A stretch of 64,000 nt of DNA from Siphonodentalium dalli (Eukaryota > Mollusca > Scaphopoda > Gadilida > Siphonodentaliidae), in contig CP136069.1 of assembly GCA_032622095.1 (NCBI GenBank), positions 32,774,194 to 32,838,193 on the forward strand. Reading direction: 5' to 3'. The notes below the pieces were generated by a model, which saw only the letters and a program-made list of their open reading frames with translations, was not told the origin of the DNA and did no database searches. The position numbers and the translations under genes were made by a program. Below, in pieces: positions 48,901 through 60,323 of this stretch (the first letter of the stretch is position 1; every line of letters begins with the position of its first letter).

Positions 48901-49738
48901 TGGTACGAATGCGTACTTCTTTCGTTGGTATATTTTCTTTCATTATTTTCATAAATTTATCCGTAAATGTAAGTACTACTTCATTTAGGTCAGAAATTGA
49001 ATTGAATAGGACAGCCCACTCAAAATTTCTTATCATTTCTTTTGCACCATCAAAATTGGCTAACTTATAATTCCAGATTGTTCGATAAAATAATCCCTGC
49101 TTTCTATAGTCATAGGCAATGTAGGCAACAACAGCTAAGTGATCAGAGACATTAAGGTCCATTACATCTGAATAATAGGAAACAATTTCGTCGCTCACAA
49201 ATATGGGGTCCAGAAGTGTTTGTGTTGTGTTAGATACGCGTGTTGGGAGATCTATTAGATTTCGAAGATGGTAAGCACCGATAATTTCTTTAACTTTTGA
49301 TGAGGGATCTAAAGCATCATAATTTAAGTCGCCTAAGATTATCAATGGAAGATTCTCATCAAGAGCAGTGGCAATAGACAAATCAAGGAGGTCCCAATAC
49401 TGTGGGTCACAAAATTGTTGGGAGCGGTAGGAGATACATAATAAATAACTTGAGCCTTTTGAGAACAATTTAAACCACATGACAGTGGAGTCAAATTCAT
49501 AAAAGTTGATGCGTAGAAAAGCAAGGTGGTTAGCAAAATAGACCGCAATTCCTCCACCATGGCTAGAAAAATCATTTCTAATGGGACCGGTATAATTTGG
49601 AAGGGAAATATTAGTGGAAGAATAAGAGCTGTCTAGGTGTGTTTCAGTAAAGCATAGGACATCAAATTAATTAATATAATCTATAACTGAATTTAGTTTG
49701 TTACGTATGCTCCTAATGTTATAATGAAAGATTGACAT
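48806..49738 (-). pseudogene. LINE 2 AP-endonuclease domain
   Basis: Reads FHYNIRSIRNKLN, CFTETHLDSS, HGGGIAVYFAN, then ILGDLNYDAL, RVSNTTQTLLDPIF and NVSDHLAVVAYI, with KPWFNSEIRRAIRSRDRFR after the domain. N, E, D and SDH catalytic positions are kept. An in-frame stop lies early (after DYIN) and a frame change falls near 49500, so the copy is inactive, yet better preserved than LINE 1. Confidence 0.85.
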
Positions 49739-49744
49739 ATATTT

Positions 49745-49966
49745 TTAATCTTGTAAGGATGTACAAGTCGGTCCGGGGTTCTGGTGAATGTCTCCACATA
49801 AAATCAACAGACATGCTATACCAGGTATAAATATTATAGTCTTAATCCTGATGGGTAAACTTATTGACACATTAGCAGCTTTAATTATCAAGGAATGTAT
49901 ACCATTGAAACAAGCCAGATTAAAACAGCCAATCGATGCCCGGTATTGTTCAATACTAACTCCCAT
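49745..49966 (-). pseudogene. LINE 2 leader with 2A-like ribosome-skipping motif
   Basis: The 73-codon frame ends with LLILCGDIHQNPGP and a few more residues before TAA (49745). The NPGP core occupies about 49770-49799. 2A-like peptides cause the ribosome to skip the bond between Gly and Pro; they are known near the N-terminus of some LINE proteins in sea urchins, amphioxus and molluscs. Here His replaces the usual Glu. Only a stop and two codons separate it in frame from the endonuclease start (MSIFHYN at 49738). Activity of this exact version is unknown. Confidence 0.65.
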
Positions 49967-50869
49967 GAGTAATGGTATTTAGATCAAGATTTAACAAGGG
50001 CATCAATATATTTCGAGTGAAGAACACCAAAGCAGAGAACCACATCTCTTTAAGATAATATTGGGTGGTGGCGGTGGAAGTTTCAAGACAATCTCTGTCT
50101 TTTAAAACATTAAACAAAGAACATACAAAAAATAACATATATACAACAATAGGCCAACGGTGCATGGCTATATAATGGACGGAGATCAAGATTTGAAGGT
50201 GGAAGCTAGGATATACTAAGATAACTGTTGGCATCGATTTAAATGGACTTCCATTAGTAAGAATAAGTGGATTTTCAGCGCAAAAAAAACAAAAAACAAA
50301 ACAAAACAATTATATTAGAAAATATTTTAATTTCTTTTTATCTTTTACCACTTAATACTTAGTATTTACATTTAATATTAAGGAAATATGATTAACACGT
50401 TAACGAACAATTACAATTCGGTAGAGCAATAATATACCAAATGAATTAGATAGATCAGACGATTAAGTAACACCAAATTCATATGTAAAAGAAGGCTACG
50501 AGACTGAGTGTCTGCTGTTAAACTCGATAAAACAAGTGTAGAGTACATAAACGTAGGCATAAAAGTCGAAGAGTCAGTTCAGGATATATTGAGATGTGAT
50601 GACCATATGCAACAAAGATGCTAAAATAAATTCTCAACTATCCTCAACTATAGGCAAAACAAAAGAAGAAAAAAAGTGCTGGATAAATCCTTAACATAAG
50701 GAGGAGATAGGAATAACAAAGAGTTATTGCTAACCTTAGAATTACAGATGGCCAATTTAATTTTAGAATCTGTGTGTATAATTTAAATCTGATATTATTG
50801 GTTTGTTGTTTATCATCATCACATCAAGCATAACCCAAACTTCATTTACATTTATAGTATAAACTGTGG
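49967..50869. other. Spacer between LINE 2 ORF1 and ORF2
   Basis: AT-rich; a hydrophobic frame at 49956-50309 (minus) has no recognised domain. Presumably internal LINE sequence. Confidence 0.35.
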
Positions 50870-51335
50870 TCTTCATTTACAAATGAAAAAGATATTGAAT
50901 TTAAGTTTTGCATCATAACAAGTGTTTCATATTAATTTGTTCTGCTGGCAACTTGACAATCTTAACTTGGTCATCAACAGGTTTGTTGATGTCGACGATG
51001 GTCTTTTTAGAGTCCTCATTCAGTTTGAAAAAGAATTCTCCATCTATGGACCAACAAGAATGAATGTCTGATGACTTCTTCATGTTGAATAATGCTCCAT
51101 TGTCTTCATTTACAAATGCAAAATATATTGAATTTAAGTTTCGAATCAATATAACAAGTGGTTCATTTAGTTTGTTCTGCTGACAACTTGACGGCCTTAA
51201 CTTGGTCATCAACAGGTTTGTTGATGTCGACGATGGTCTTTTTAGAGTCCTCTTTCAGTTTGAAGAAGATTTTTCCTTCGTTGGACCAACAAGAATGAAT
51301 GTCTGATGACTTCTTCAAGTTGAATAATGATTCCA
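50870..51335. repeat. Tandem duplication, 233-bp unit, in LINE 2 ORF1
   Basis: TCTTCATTTACAAATG starts at 50870 and again at 51103. Both units contain TGGTCATCAACAGGTTTGTT and GATGACTTCTTCA. On the minus strand each encodes a similar C-terminal stretch (DIHSCWS, EDSKKTIVDINKPVDDQ). Confidence 0.85.
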
Positions 51336-51570
51336 TCACAGCCTGCCGAGATAAGGTTAGGTCTTCAACTATTACCACACTTGACTTTCCTCTTAGATTT
51401 GTTTTTACTTTGAGGATAGTTTCTCTTGTGTAATAAGTGGTGAATCTAACAATTAATTTTATCACTCTTGTTTGTGCAGATTTGTTAGGCACAGTGTTAT
51501 TGTTTTCAGTCCCAGTATAACTAGTATCAGAGGAGTGCGACTTGCGGGTGATGAGTCTAATCCTTCCCAA
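51163..51570 (-). pseudogene. LINE 2 ORF1-like protein, C-terminal part
   Basis: A 135-codon frame includes KLIVRFTTYYTRETILK, KSSVVIVEDLTLSRQAVMES and GKIFFKLKEDSKK. The pattern (VRF, R-ILK, V-EDLT--R, G-IF-K) matches the RNA-binding-like C-terminal region of LINE ORF1 proteins. N-terminal coiled-coil or RRM parts are not seen, so the copy is partial. Confidence 0.55.
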
Positions 51571-54120
51571 GGGATGTGATTTGTCTATGTCGTGAGGCTT
51601 AATGTCAATGAACAGTTTTTTCCTTCCAGAACTTTATCACAAGAGATCTTGTGTTAATTTCCTATGGAAATTTAATATTATCTGGCACTGGAAAGTTCAA
51701 GAATCGTAGAGTGTTTCCACGTCCGTGTTGTTCGAGTGGAAACTGTTCGATATGTCCTACCATTTAACATGAAATTCAGGCATCATAATTCCTTCGGGTA
51801 TCACTGTATTGACCATAACCGTACTAGATGCTATTATTCAGTGCAAGTAACCCGACAAATCAACAAGATGGAACATTTGCAAAGAAATCAAATACAGAAA
51901 TTAAAACAATCCAACGTGCAACTGCAGCTGACTATTGCCACGCGATGCTTGGTCAGTTGCGACAAGCCAATCAAAAACGCTGAATTTCGTACCGGAAATA
52001 GTCTCAATGTTGTACGCCGGTAACACTTACATATGCAACTTCTACTTTTGGTAGTTCTCTTGTGAAATGACGGATTATGAGTTATGACCGAACAGTTTGA
52101 AGATAAATTTTATATAACTGCACTACGCGCGTTATATAATTTATCTTCAAACTTTTCTTTCGGTTATTACTGAATAACCTTAATCGAAACAAGAGTTATT
52201 TCTTAAATATTACTAATATATGCCTTTCTAAATGACAATAACACGATGACTCAATCGTTCCTTCGTAACAGCAGTTAAACTAACTGAATGCTAAATGAGT
52301 TGCTTATCGTGTGCCGTCATGATTACTCATTATCCTGGACAAAATATGTATAATACCGAATTGGTGCGACACTGAATTTCAATAATTTGTGTGAAATTTG
52401 ATTTAGGATTATCCCTCTTTTATCAAATTCACAAAACGGTTATGGTCATATACCACTATAATAGTGGAATTGAGGATGTGCCTGAAGTGTTTATGGTGTT
52501 CAATAGGTGCTACCCTTCCAGTTAATACCAAGTTGGTTTATCGGCATTGGTGTTTCGATATAAAACACAATTATACGACTGCCACACGGCCTCGATTAGA
52601 GTAGATCAGTATACTGGTATTGGCCGAATAATAAAAGATCATGTGCCCGGCAAGTGGCGGTGTTATTATGTTCGGTTTTGGGTCGAATATCAACTATACT
52701 GTTGACACCGAAAAACGCCCTCGACGTGGTAAATTATTTGAGATATTGGCCCATTCCACGTCATTATACATTCTGTTCAGCCGGTTGTCATGTTATGCCA
52801 CGTGCCAGCCCATTAGAGGACAATTATTTTAGGGCAATTATTTGGTGTGCAATTGTTATCTGATCATTCCTGTGCCATATACTCTAGAATATTTTGTTTG
52901 TAGTATCAGCGTTAATTTGGGACTTTTTGTGTTCTATTGTATTCGACTTAATTTGATCAGTATATTCCTTTCATTGTAGATTGAAACTCAATATATAGCC
53001 ATAACCCTTTTTGTGCAGAATATATTGAAATGCAATGGCTTATCTGATCTTGTTGGCGAACCATCTATATTCACTTGACAGGAAAATCTTTGCATTTGGT
53101 GGAGAAGAGGGGCATGGAAATGTCATCTGTTCATGTTTCCATAGTACTCGAACGCTACATCTTGGTAACGTGTAAGAACTCGTATTAGGGGTTGCCAGAT
53201 TACTCGCTACACTGGTTCTGTAGTACGGCAATAATACAAATTTTGAAAAATTTCAGTATTGTATTACAACTGCATATGCTACATTATTGATTACGCCGTG
53301 ACCAGTACGAATCTCCGTGCGGATAATGGTGAGTGGGATTAGCTGATTACATATTATTTGTAATGCGGTGCGGGAATATCAATGTTTGACATATCATCAG
53401 TGGTTTACTTTCAATGGGGTTGGAAGGATATAGCTGTGTCAGTTGCCTTGATTTTAATTAAGAATGGGATTATAGAGATACAGTTGTCGAGCTGGGGCTC
53501 AATACGTATCGACAAACGATCTTGTTGCGGGGCTACACATAATTAAATGCATTTTGTGTTGAAACATCAACAGTTACTGATAATTTCATACTAAGTAGAC
53601 TCCAAGTATTTACCATGAAATTTGTAACTTGTTTGGGCCGCATGGAATTTGTTTGTGTTCAAGATGTTTGGGGTCACCTTGTGGTCTAAACAATTTAATT
53701 TGGCCAATAGTGCTTCTCATAATTGCATAGCAACTAGCTATGCCGAATGTTCCGTCAGTGAATTCTTAGAAACAAATCGGGTCCCCTGATACTTAACTTG
53801 CCCATGTAGCAGTGCGTGTAGATTTTAAACGAAATTTCACATGTTTACCTCAATTCAGCCGCTTAGTTTGGTATAAATAGAAGGTATCGATAATTAGGGT
53901 AGTTTAAGTAGATCATGCGCTTTGAAAATCGATGTTAGATGCCCCCAGAGACCCTGGACGAGGGGTGTCAGTGCTCATTGGAATTTCAAAATGAACACCG
54001 AAAGGTACTACGTTTTCTGTAACCATGCACATCACCGCGTGCACCCCTTCTCCGAAAGTTTCACATATCTGCTGCACACAAAACCATAAATAGTAACCTC
54101 CTCAGCAGATTGAGGTTCAG
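51571..54120. other. No gene recognised; possible LINE 2 5' end and a hairpin
   Basis: The first 400 bases may be the 5' end of LINE 2. A TATAAATA box lies near 53874 without a recognised gene. Confidence 0.35.
52071..52178. repeat. Hairpin repeat
   Basis: AGTTTGAAGATAAATTTTAT and ATAAC pair with GTTATATAATTTATC and TTCAAACT around a CACTACGCGC loop; outer flanks (GTTATGACCG and CGGTTATTAC) extend the pairing imperfectly. Likely a small MITE. Confidence 0.65.
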
Positions 54121-54181
54121 AGAGGGTGAATTTGGTGACGGTAGTCCGCCGTGCGGGATAGCGTCACTAAATTCACCCTCT
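54121..54181. repeat. Short hairpin repeat
   Basis: AGAGGGTGAATTTGGTGACG and CGTCACTAAATTCACCCTCT are inverted copies with one mismatch around a 21-bp GC-rich loop. Confidence 0.7.
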
Positions 54182-54829
54182 AGTGACCCATTATGAAGGC
54201 GACACATACATTCGTCGTCGCGATAACAAAGGTGGTGGGGACTTTAGCGACATGCTGATAAATGAAGAGCAACGATAAATGAGAAGAGAAAATGCCCGCA
54301 AGAGCTCGACGTAATAACAGGATCGTCTGGTAAATGTTTGGTCCCAATCTATTCCAAGCTTGTGAAGTCACTTCGCGCACAATTTGCCGCGCCCCCCGAT
54401 AAAATAACTCAAAAACCGGAATTATAGAATTAAATTCAATTAAGCGCAATTGTTATGATAATCTAGGAATGCCGTGCACCATTCCACTTGACATATGTTT
54501 AGCAAATTCGGATTATAATGTCCATATACATGTACATAGTATTTGTGAACTGCCTGTAATTGATGCACGAATGAGTCATTCACTGATGTCCACCAACTGT
54601 ATTACATCCGCGTATAATTTATGACTATGGCCTAAATTAGATAATCACAATGTCCCGCATTACCATGGCGCAGCTCATGTCCGTGCTGAACCAATGAGTT
54701 GTGTGTACATCGTGTTCTGGATTCAAGCTTTAACATTTGGGTCATTCACCAGAAACTGTTCGTCGACCTTGTGCGACACAGTGTATACTGTGTACTACAC
54801 CACAATTTACCAGTATCTTGATTGACGGA
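54182..54829. other. No gene recognised
   Basis: Spacer; the frame at 54180-54449 (minus) has no recognised domain. Confidence 0.4.
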
Positions 54830-55470
54830 ATTCTGACTTTATAACCTCGGAATTCTCTCTTTTTAACTCAGAATTCTCTCTTTTTAACTCGGAATTCTGA
54901 CTTTATATATCTTTAATTTTGACTTTATAAACTTGGAATTCTGTCTTTTTAACTCGGAATTCTGACTTTATAAACTTGATATTCTGTCTTTTTAACTTGG
55001 AATTCTGACTTTATAACTCGGAATTCTGACTTTATCAACTAAGAATTATGTCTTTTTAACTCGGAATTCTGTCTTCTTAACTCGGTATTTTCACTTTATA
55101 AACTCGGAATTCTGACTTTCCAAACTCGGAATTCTATTTTTATAACGCAGAATTCTGACTTTATAAGCTCGGAATTCTGTCTTCTTAACTCGGAATTTTC
55201 ACTTTATAAATTCGAAATTTTTACTTTATTAACTCGAAATTTTTACTTTATAACTCGGAATTCTGACTTTATAACTCGGAATTCTGACTTTATAAACTCG
55301 GATTTTGACTTTATTAACGCGGAATTTTGACTTTATTAACTCGGAATTTTGACTTTATTAACTCGGAATTCTATCTTTATAATTCTGAATTTTGACTTTA
55401 TCAACTTGGAATTCTGTCTTTTAACTCGGAATTTTGACATTTATTAACTCCGTATTCTGGCTTTATAAAT
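54830..55470. repeat. Minisatellite, ~21-bp unit, about 30 copies
   Basis: Units such as AACTCGGAATTCTGACTTTA repeat head to tail for 640 bp. Variation is mostly CTG/TTG/CTA in the middle and TTTATA versus TTTTTA at the end. GAATTC occurs in most units. Confidence 0.95.
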
Positions 55471-56084
55471 AACAAAACACATAGATGATTGTATGACGTT
55501 TATATAAATAGGAGAGTGTTGCACATCGATTGATTTGTGTTGGCCTCTCAACAGCCGATTACGACAATAATGCTTCAGGCCCACCGATCTACTGTGGACA
55601 AAAGTGCTCCCCAAATTCAAAAATTAAAGCGTCGTATCAGTTAATAATTGGTGACGTCACAAAATCAGATATAGCCTATATACGACCCAAAGCGGCTTTG
55701 GTTCGTTATGAACTGTCACGCAACACACTTATAACATGTTAACTTGATTGGTCCCCGGACTATAAACATTGTCATCGCTCTGACTTTATTATCCACATTA
55801 CCGAGCTATAGCGTTGAAGTGTTCCAATGTTTATTACACGCTTGTTCCTAGAAGTACAGTGGTATTGCTGTTCCATATTCACAAATCCGTATGGAACGTA
55901 CGTTCCATACACATCTCGTTGACGTAAAATGACGTACATGACGTTCGCCTCAACCATGAAACTGGAACTATTTAAATAAAAGAATCATCACACATGACAA
56001 ACACGCCCTCTATGAGCTTAAATAAACATTATAATCATGTATTTTTAATGCACGGATTCTAGGACGCGAAGCGTGTAATAAACA
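55471..56084. other. No gene recognised
   Basis: Spacer between the minisatellite and the large hairpin. Confidence 0.4.
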
Positions 56085-56236
56085 CAGAACGACACGATGT
56101 GTAAATGGGTTTGTCGATTCGGCACTCGTGCTGTCGCGGAGGGATAGAACTCGAGGCGCAAGCGCCTCTCGTTCTATCCTTCCGCGACATCACGAGTGCC
56201 GTATCGACAAACCCATTTACACATCGTGTCGTTCTG
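56085..56236. repeat. 152-bp near-perfect hairpin
   Basis: CAGAACGACACGATGTGTAA at the left is mirrored at the right end (CGTTCTG at 56236). Arms of about 75 bp carry few mismatches and the centre is GAGGCGCAAGCGCCTC with a two-base loop. The frames on either strand are a by-product of the symmetry. It abuts the dispersed repeat at 56246. Confidence 0.9.
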
Positions 56237-56245
56237 GGTATGACC

Positions 56246-56715
56246 TGCATATGGAATCAGGGAGCTAAATGTGTTCTAGAGTCGGGGAGCGAGTACACCG
56301 TGGAATTACTAAAGGTGAAGGTAACTGAAGAATGACCTTCACCTGATACATGCGACACGTTATTAAAGGATGACATCGCGTTTATTTGATTCGTACATAA
56401 TATCTAAATAATTTTAACTGGTGAATGAATGGGGGAATGGATTTTTGTGAGCGGGAAATTTATTTAACTAGCTGCTGTAGTCTTGGGTTTTTCCAGATCA
56501 AATTTGGCTCTGAGATAGCCCTGTCGTAGACTTGGGGATTTATTTCAAAAAGTAAACACATGACCTATGATTTTTCTTGCATTTTCGTGATCAACTGGTG
56601 TCAATCTAGCTGGGTAAACATCACTGGTATGGCCTGCAGGCTTCAATTCAGTGAATTTGTCCGAAACGTTAACACTGTCGCCTATGGGAAACCATTTAGT
56701 TCAGTGATTCCATAT
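56246..56715 (-). repeat. Dispersed ~460-bp repeat, second copy
   Basis: Inverted relative to 35108-35565. It begins next to the large hairpin. Confidence 0.75.
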
Positions 56716-57227
56716 GTGTGGTCCGGGGAATAGTCTACAGACTACATGTTAACAAGGCCATACTCTGTCACACAGGTTAGTTCCCTACCACAAATAGGGT
56801 GAAATGTAAGTCAAAGAGCTGGATTTCAGTTTGAACTGATTTTATTTAGAAAACAAGTTATTTCCCACTGTTTCATTTCTGGCTAACTCAGTTTCATATT
56901 CCTCCTATATCCGTGCGGATATTTCGATGCACAATATATATATATAAGTCTTGGTGATTGCATTGCGACGTTATTTCGTATTGGTGACATTTTCCGGTTG
57001 ATGCAGCCTGGTTGATGCTGCTCCACTTGAAGGCGCAATACACCCACGACGTGTTATCGGCGGTTGAAATGTCACACATATAAAAATCACTGAAATCAAG
57101 CTGAGTACCGCACGTATAATGCAATGAAAACCGATAAGCAACTTTTCCAGATATTCCAATCAAGTTACCATCCCTTTGCCTTGACCACAATCCCGGGATT
57201 GTCGGGAATTAAACCAGCATCGCTATC
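56716..57227. other. No gene recognised; open frame of unclear status
   Basis: The minus-strand frame 56894-57190 (98 codons) has several cysteines (YTCG, YMCD, VYCAF) but matches no domain I know and lacks clear splice sites. Confidence 0.3.
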
Positions 57228-57391
57228 GCTGGAAACAGAGACATGGTAACGGGGGAGGGTGGCTGAACGCTGGAAACAGAGACATGGTAACGGGGGAGGG
57301 TGGCTGAACGCTGGAAACAGAGACATGGTAACGGGGGAGGGTGGTTGAACGCTGGAAACAGAGACATGGTAACGGGGGAGGGTGGCTGAAA
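57228..57391. repeat. Minisatellite, 41-bp unit, four copies
   Basis: GCTGGAAACAGAGACATGGT followed by AACGGGGGAGGGTGGCTGAA and C repeats four times with almost no variation, so it is probably young. The proline-rich frames on the minus strand come from the repeat. Confidence 0.95.
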
Positions 57392-57571
57392 AACTTTGGC
57401 AAACAGTTGAACATTTTAAGCCTGACACAACATTCCTTAGAAATTTGAAACCAAAAGTAGGTTAAGTTTGTTCTGATAGTTTAATATTTGATAATGGCTG
57501 CGCTGATGTTTGCAAAATGACAGGAATAACCATTTTTTAATAATATTTGGTTTGCAACAAGCAACACAGCC

Positions 57572-57577
57572 TTTATT
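57572..57577 (-). terminator. Candidate polyadenylation signal of the lectin gene
   Basis: AATAAA on the minus strand, about 465 bp after the stop codon of the C-type lectin-like gene at 58042. Confidence 0.4.
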
Positions 57578-58041
57578 GGAATAGATTACAGTTTGTTCTT
57601 GAATGTTTTATACATATAATGGCCTTTCCTCGATTCGTTTTGATTGCATAAACACCTCCAAAAATGACAACTTTAGAAAACATAACGGCACTTTGGCTTA
57701 CAATCATCATTGCTACCACCATCATTTCAGTTAAATAGGACGTACCAACATGATCGCAAATTAGTAGGGCCCACAAGCAGCATATCAATTCAGTAGGACG
57801 CACCAACATTATCGCAAATCCGTAGGACCACATCACAAGGAGTGAACCCCATTTTAAATATTCAAATCTTCAAATTTGTGAACGTATGGTGTTTGAACGT
57901 ATGGTGGCCCGCCGGACTGAACATTTCCATACATTGTATCTGAAAGAACTTCTTCATGCACATGTTATTGCTCCGTACATATACTGTTTCTCTACTTGGC
58001 GCCGAATCCCAAAACAGTGTAGTTAGAATATGAGTTATCAA

Positions 58042-59675
58042 TTAGCCGACATATTCGCATACAAATCCCGGTTTGTTGTCTGAACACGTCTTGTCAAACA
58101 TGAAAAAGTCATATCCGTTGCCATACATCTCGAGGCAAAGGTCTCCTGAATAACCATCATTTGGCTCACCCGGGTACCAGTTGAAGTATGTGACGTCAGT
58201 GCCGTCGGTGTATTTCCAAGAACCTGTTTGACGTCCGTTAATCCAGATGTCACTCACTGCCGGATAATCTGAAAGTAAATAATAATGCTGATTGGCCAGG
58301 CGATGTAAAATTCAGTGAGTTATTTTGCTTTTCTTATGATAAAAGTTGTGCGGACCCTATAGTTTTCATTGTGGTCGCTTTCGTGACCCAACGCACCAGT
58401 TTTCTACTATTTTATAAGTTTTTACAGCATGTTGTCTGGTACTCACCATTTTATGTTTATTCAAATTAGTTGTACTCATTATTTTTACACACACACCACT
58501 TTGGCGAATAATTTTCCCTAGATCTTTCATATAAACATCTCAAAGAAGTTAACTAACAATTGTCGAGGATATTCCTCATCTACTGCACGAGGAATCGGAT
58601 CGAGGCGTTATTGAATTCATGGTCTACTTGTACAATGAGGGAACGGTGCCTACAATTCTTGATGTATCATGGGATTAATGCAGAACTAAGCTGTTCTTGA
58701 CATGCGTCTTTAAATTCAATTTAAATTTATCACTAACTACGCCAGTTCTGGTTAAAACACAGACTTGACAGCTATCGCAGTACTGGCTGCAGCCACTCAG
58801 CCGATTGTCGGAATGCCTATTCAGGGGTAGATTCGTGAGATAGCTAAATAATCGATATAAGCATTGTCTGTCACATTGACACTTTCACATAAAATTAGAG
58901 ATTACGACAGTGGGGGGAAAATTACGACCACAAATAGCTATTCGTAATAATTATCTGTAGTCGTTCGAAAGCTGCCAATTGTGTTGACGGAAGTTGGTCA
59001 TCGCAGGTGAAAATACTGACCATGTACCTCAATAAATCCTACAGTGACACATCTCTGGATTTGTGTATGATTTGATGCGAACTCCGGCAGTAAACTGCGC
59101 AAATCAGTGAAGATCAGAGGTCCCCAGACTTTTCAGACGTTTGCGGGAAATCCCAAACTGTTTTTAAACAAATACATGCTGTAATTTATAAAAGCAATTT
59201 ACGCGGTTACAACATTTAGTTACTGACTCTTTTCATGGACCGATTAGGGTATATTGCTATGTTTAGTATGCTCATGGCATTTGACCACGCATACAATCCC
59301 TAGTTTCTTATTTACGATTTATCAATAGGGATCATACGCAACCACCGATGTGGACACATTATAGGTAGTAGCACCGTAACTACGTGAATGCGAATAATAC
59401 TTGGTCTAATTAGTTGGCCTAAGTGTTAACCAACCTGCCCACAATCTTGATCTGACCATTTCCCATATTTCCCCACTGCGTATCCGGATCAGGACCCCCT
59501 TGTGATTCTCACAGGTGTCGGCGGCGCCGTGGTAGTCTCTATTGACGGAATCGACAACAAAGTAGCACACCCCGGTTCCATTGTCATACGTGTAATCAGC
59601 TGGACAGTATATAGCTATAGCAAATAATACAATAACAGGTGTGTGAATACGGCCACATATATGCGACATTAACAT
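58042..59675 (-). CDS. Secreted C-type lectin-like protein, two exons
   Basis: Exon 1 (59675-59435) encodes a signal peptide (TPVIVLFAIAI) and the first half of the domain: CPADYTYDNGTGVCYFV, then GAADTCENHKGVLIRI and EIWEMVRSRLWA. It ends at donor CAG/GTTGGT in phase 1. Exon 2 (58268-58042) follows acceptor TTACTTTCAG and completes the codon (G+AT, Asp), giving YPAVSDIWINGRQTGSW, YFNWYPGEPNDG, LCLEMYG and CSDNKPGFVCEY before TAA. All usual positions of a C-type lectin domain are covered. EPN suggests a mannose/GlcNAc-type calcium site, but the WND position reads FMFDK, so sugar binding is uncertain. The mature protein is about 140 residues, a single-domain secreted lectin. Two starts (59675, 59669) are possible; an untranslated upstream exon cannot be excluded. 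Confidence 0.85.
58269..59434 (-). other. Intron of the C-type lectin-like gene
   Basis: Bounded by GTTGGT and TTTCAG on the minus strand. No repeat or exon was recognised inside. Confidence 0.7.
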
Positions 59676-59947
59676 ATACGCAGGTTTAGTTCAATATTTA
59701 GTTTTATGTCTGTATTGCCTCCTTCTAAGGAGATATTGAGTATATTACAATAATATACACAGACGACAGTATAAATAGTGATGTGGGTTTTGAGAAAAAA
59801 TAACAGGAACATTGAATGTGATGGAAGCTCAGAATGCTTCGTGATTGGTATGTCGAAGTGAGTGATAACTTAACTAAACGACAAATGTTCACGTGTGCAA
59901 ACAGTCAGTACTCAGTATCTTCTTGCAAATTACTGCCATAGTTAATA

Positions 59948-60321
59948 CGCTGGCAAGTTTGCACGGTATGTTTTTGTGGGTATTTCGTCATTGAAAACCA
60001 AAATGTGCCAGCATATGAACGGAAACACGGACATAACATGCATCTTTACCAGTCGAGTAATGAGAAGTAAAATTTATGTAGTTCCACTTGTAACGGCGCT
60101 ACTGGAATTTGCCTTCCAATACCAGGTCCTGTATGATTTATTCTTGGGAGATAATTGCATATTATTTACAGGCAAATTCCGGTAGCATCGCTACAGTTGC
60201 ATCTACTGCTATTTTACTTCGCAGGTGCTTAGCACTGGCACAGATGCACTTTCATATTCAGCCACCATATCATGTTCTATGACAAAATGCCTGCAAAACA
60301 TACTTTGCAAACTTGCCAGTG
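59948..60321. mobile_element. TA-flanked MITE, 374 bp
   Basis: TA at 59946-59947 and 60322-60323 flanks inverted ends: CGCTGGCAAGTTTGCA and, in reverse, CACTGGCAAGTTTGCA, each followed by GTATGTTTT and ATTTTGTCAT-like words. This fits a Tc1/mariner-type non-autonomous element. The 69-codon frame inside (59976-60185) is not a gene. Confidence 0.75.
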
Positions 60322-60323
60322 TA

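Larger units (their letters stand above)
47400..51570 (-). mobile_element. LINE 2: CR1/Jockey-like non-LTR retrotransposon with deleted RT core
   Basis: Order on the minus strand: ORF1-like protein (51570-51163), a partial tandem duplication (50870-51335), spacer, a leader with a 2A-like peptide (49966-49745), AP-endonuclease (49738 to about 48806), linker (48900-48559), RT N-terminal motifs (48531 to about 48200), then directly the C-terminal region (to 47443). The catalytic RT block is missing. The copy cannot mobilise itself. ORF1 and ORF2 are assumed to be one element because of strand and order. Confidence 0.85.

Noticed and set aside
56105-56335. Open frames on both strands through the large hairpin
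   Set aside because: They mirror each other because the DNA is palindromic; no known domain.
56894-57190. Cysteine-containing 98-codon frame downstream of the lectin gene
   Set aside because: No known domain pattern and no convincing splice sites; could be chance.
57165-57428. Proline-rich frames over the 41-bp repeat
   Set aside because: The repeat length is not a multiple of three and the peptides are repeat by-products.
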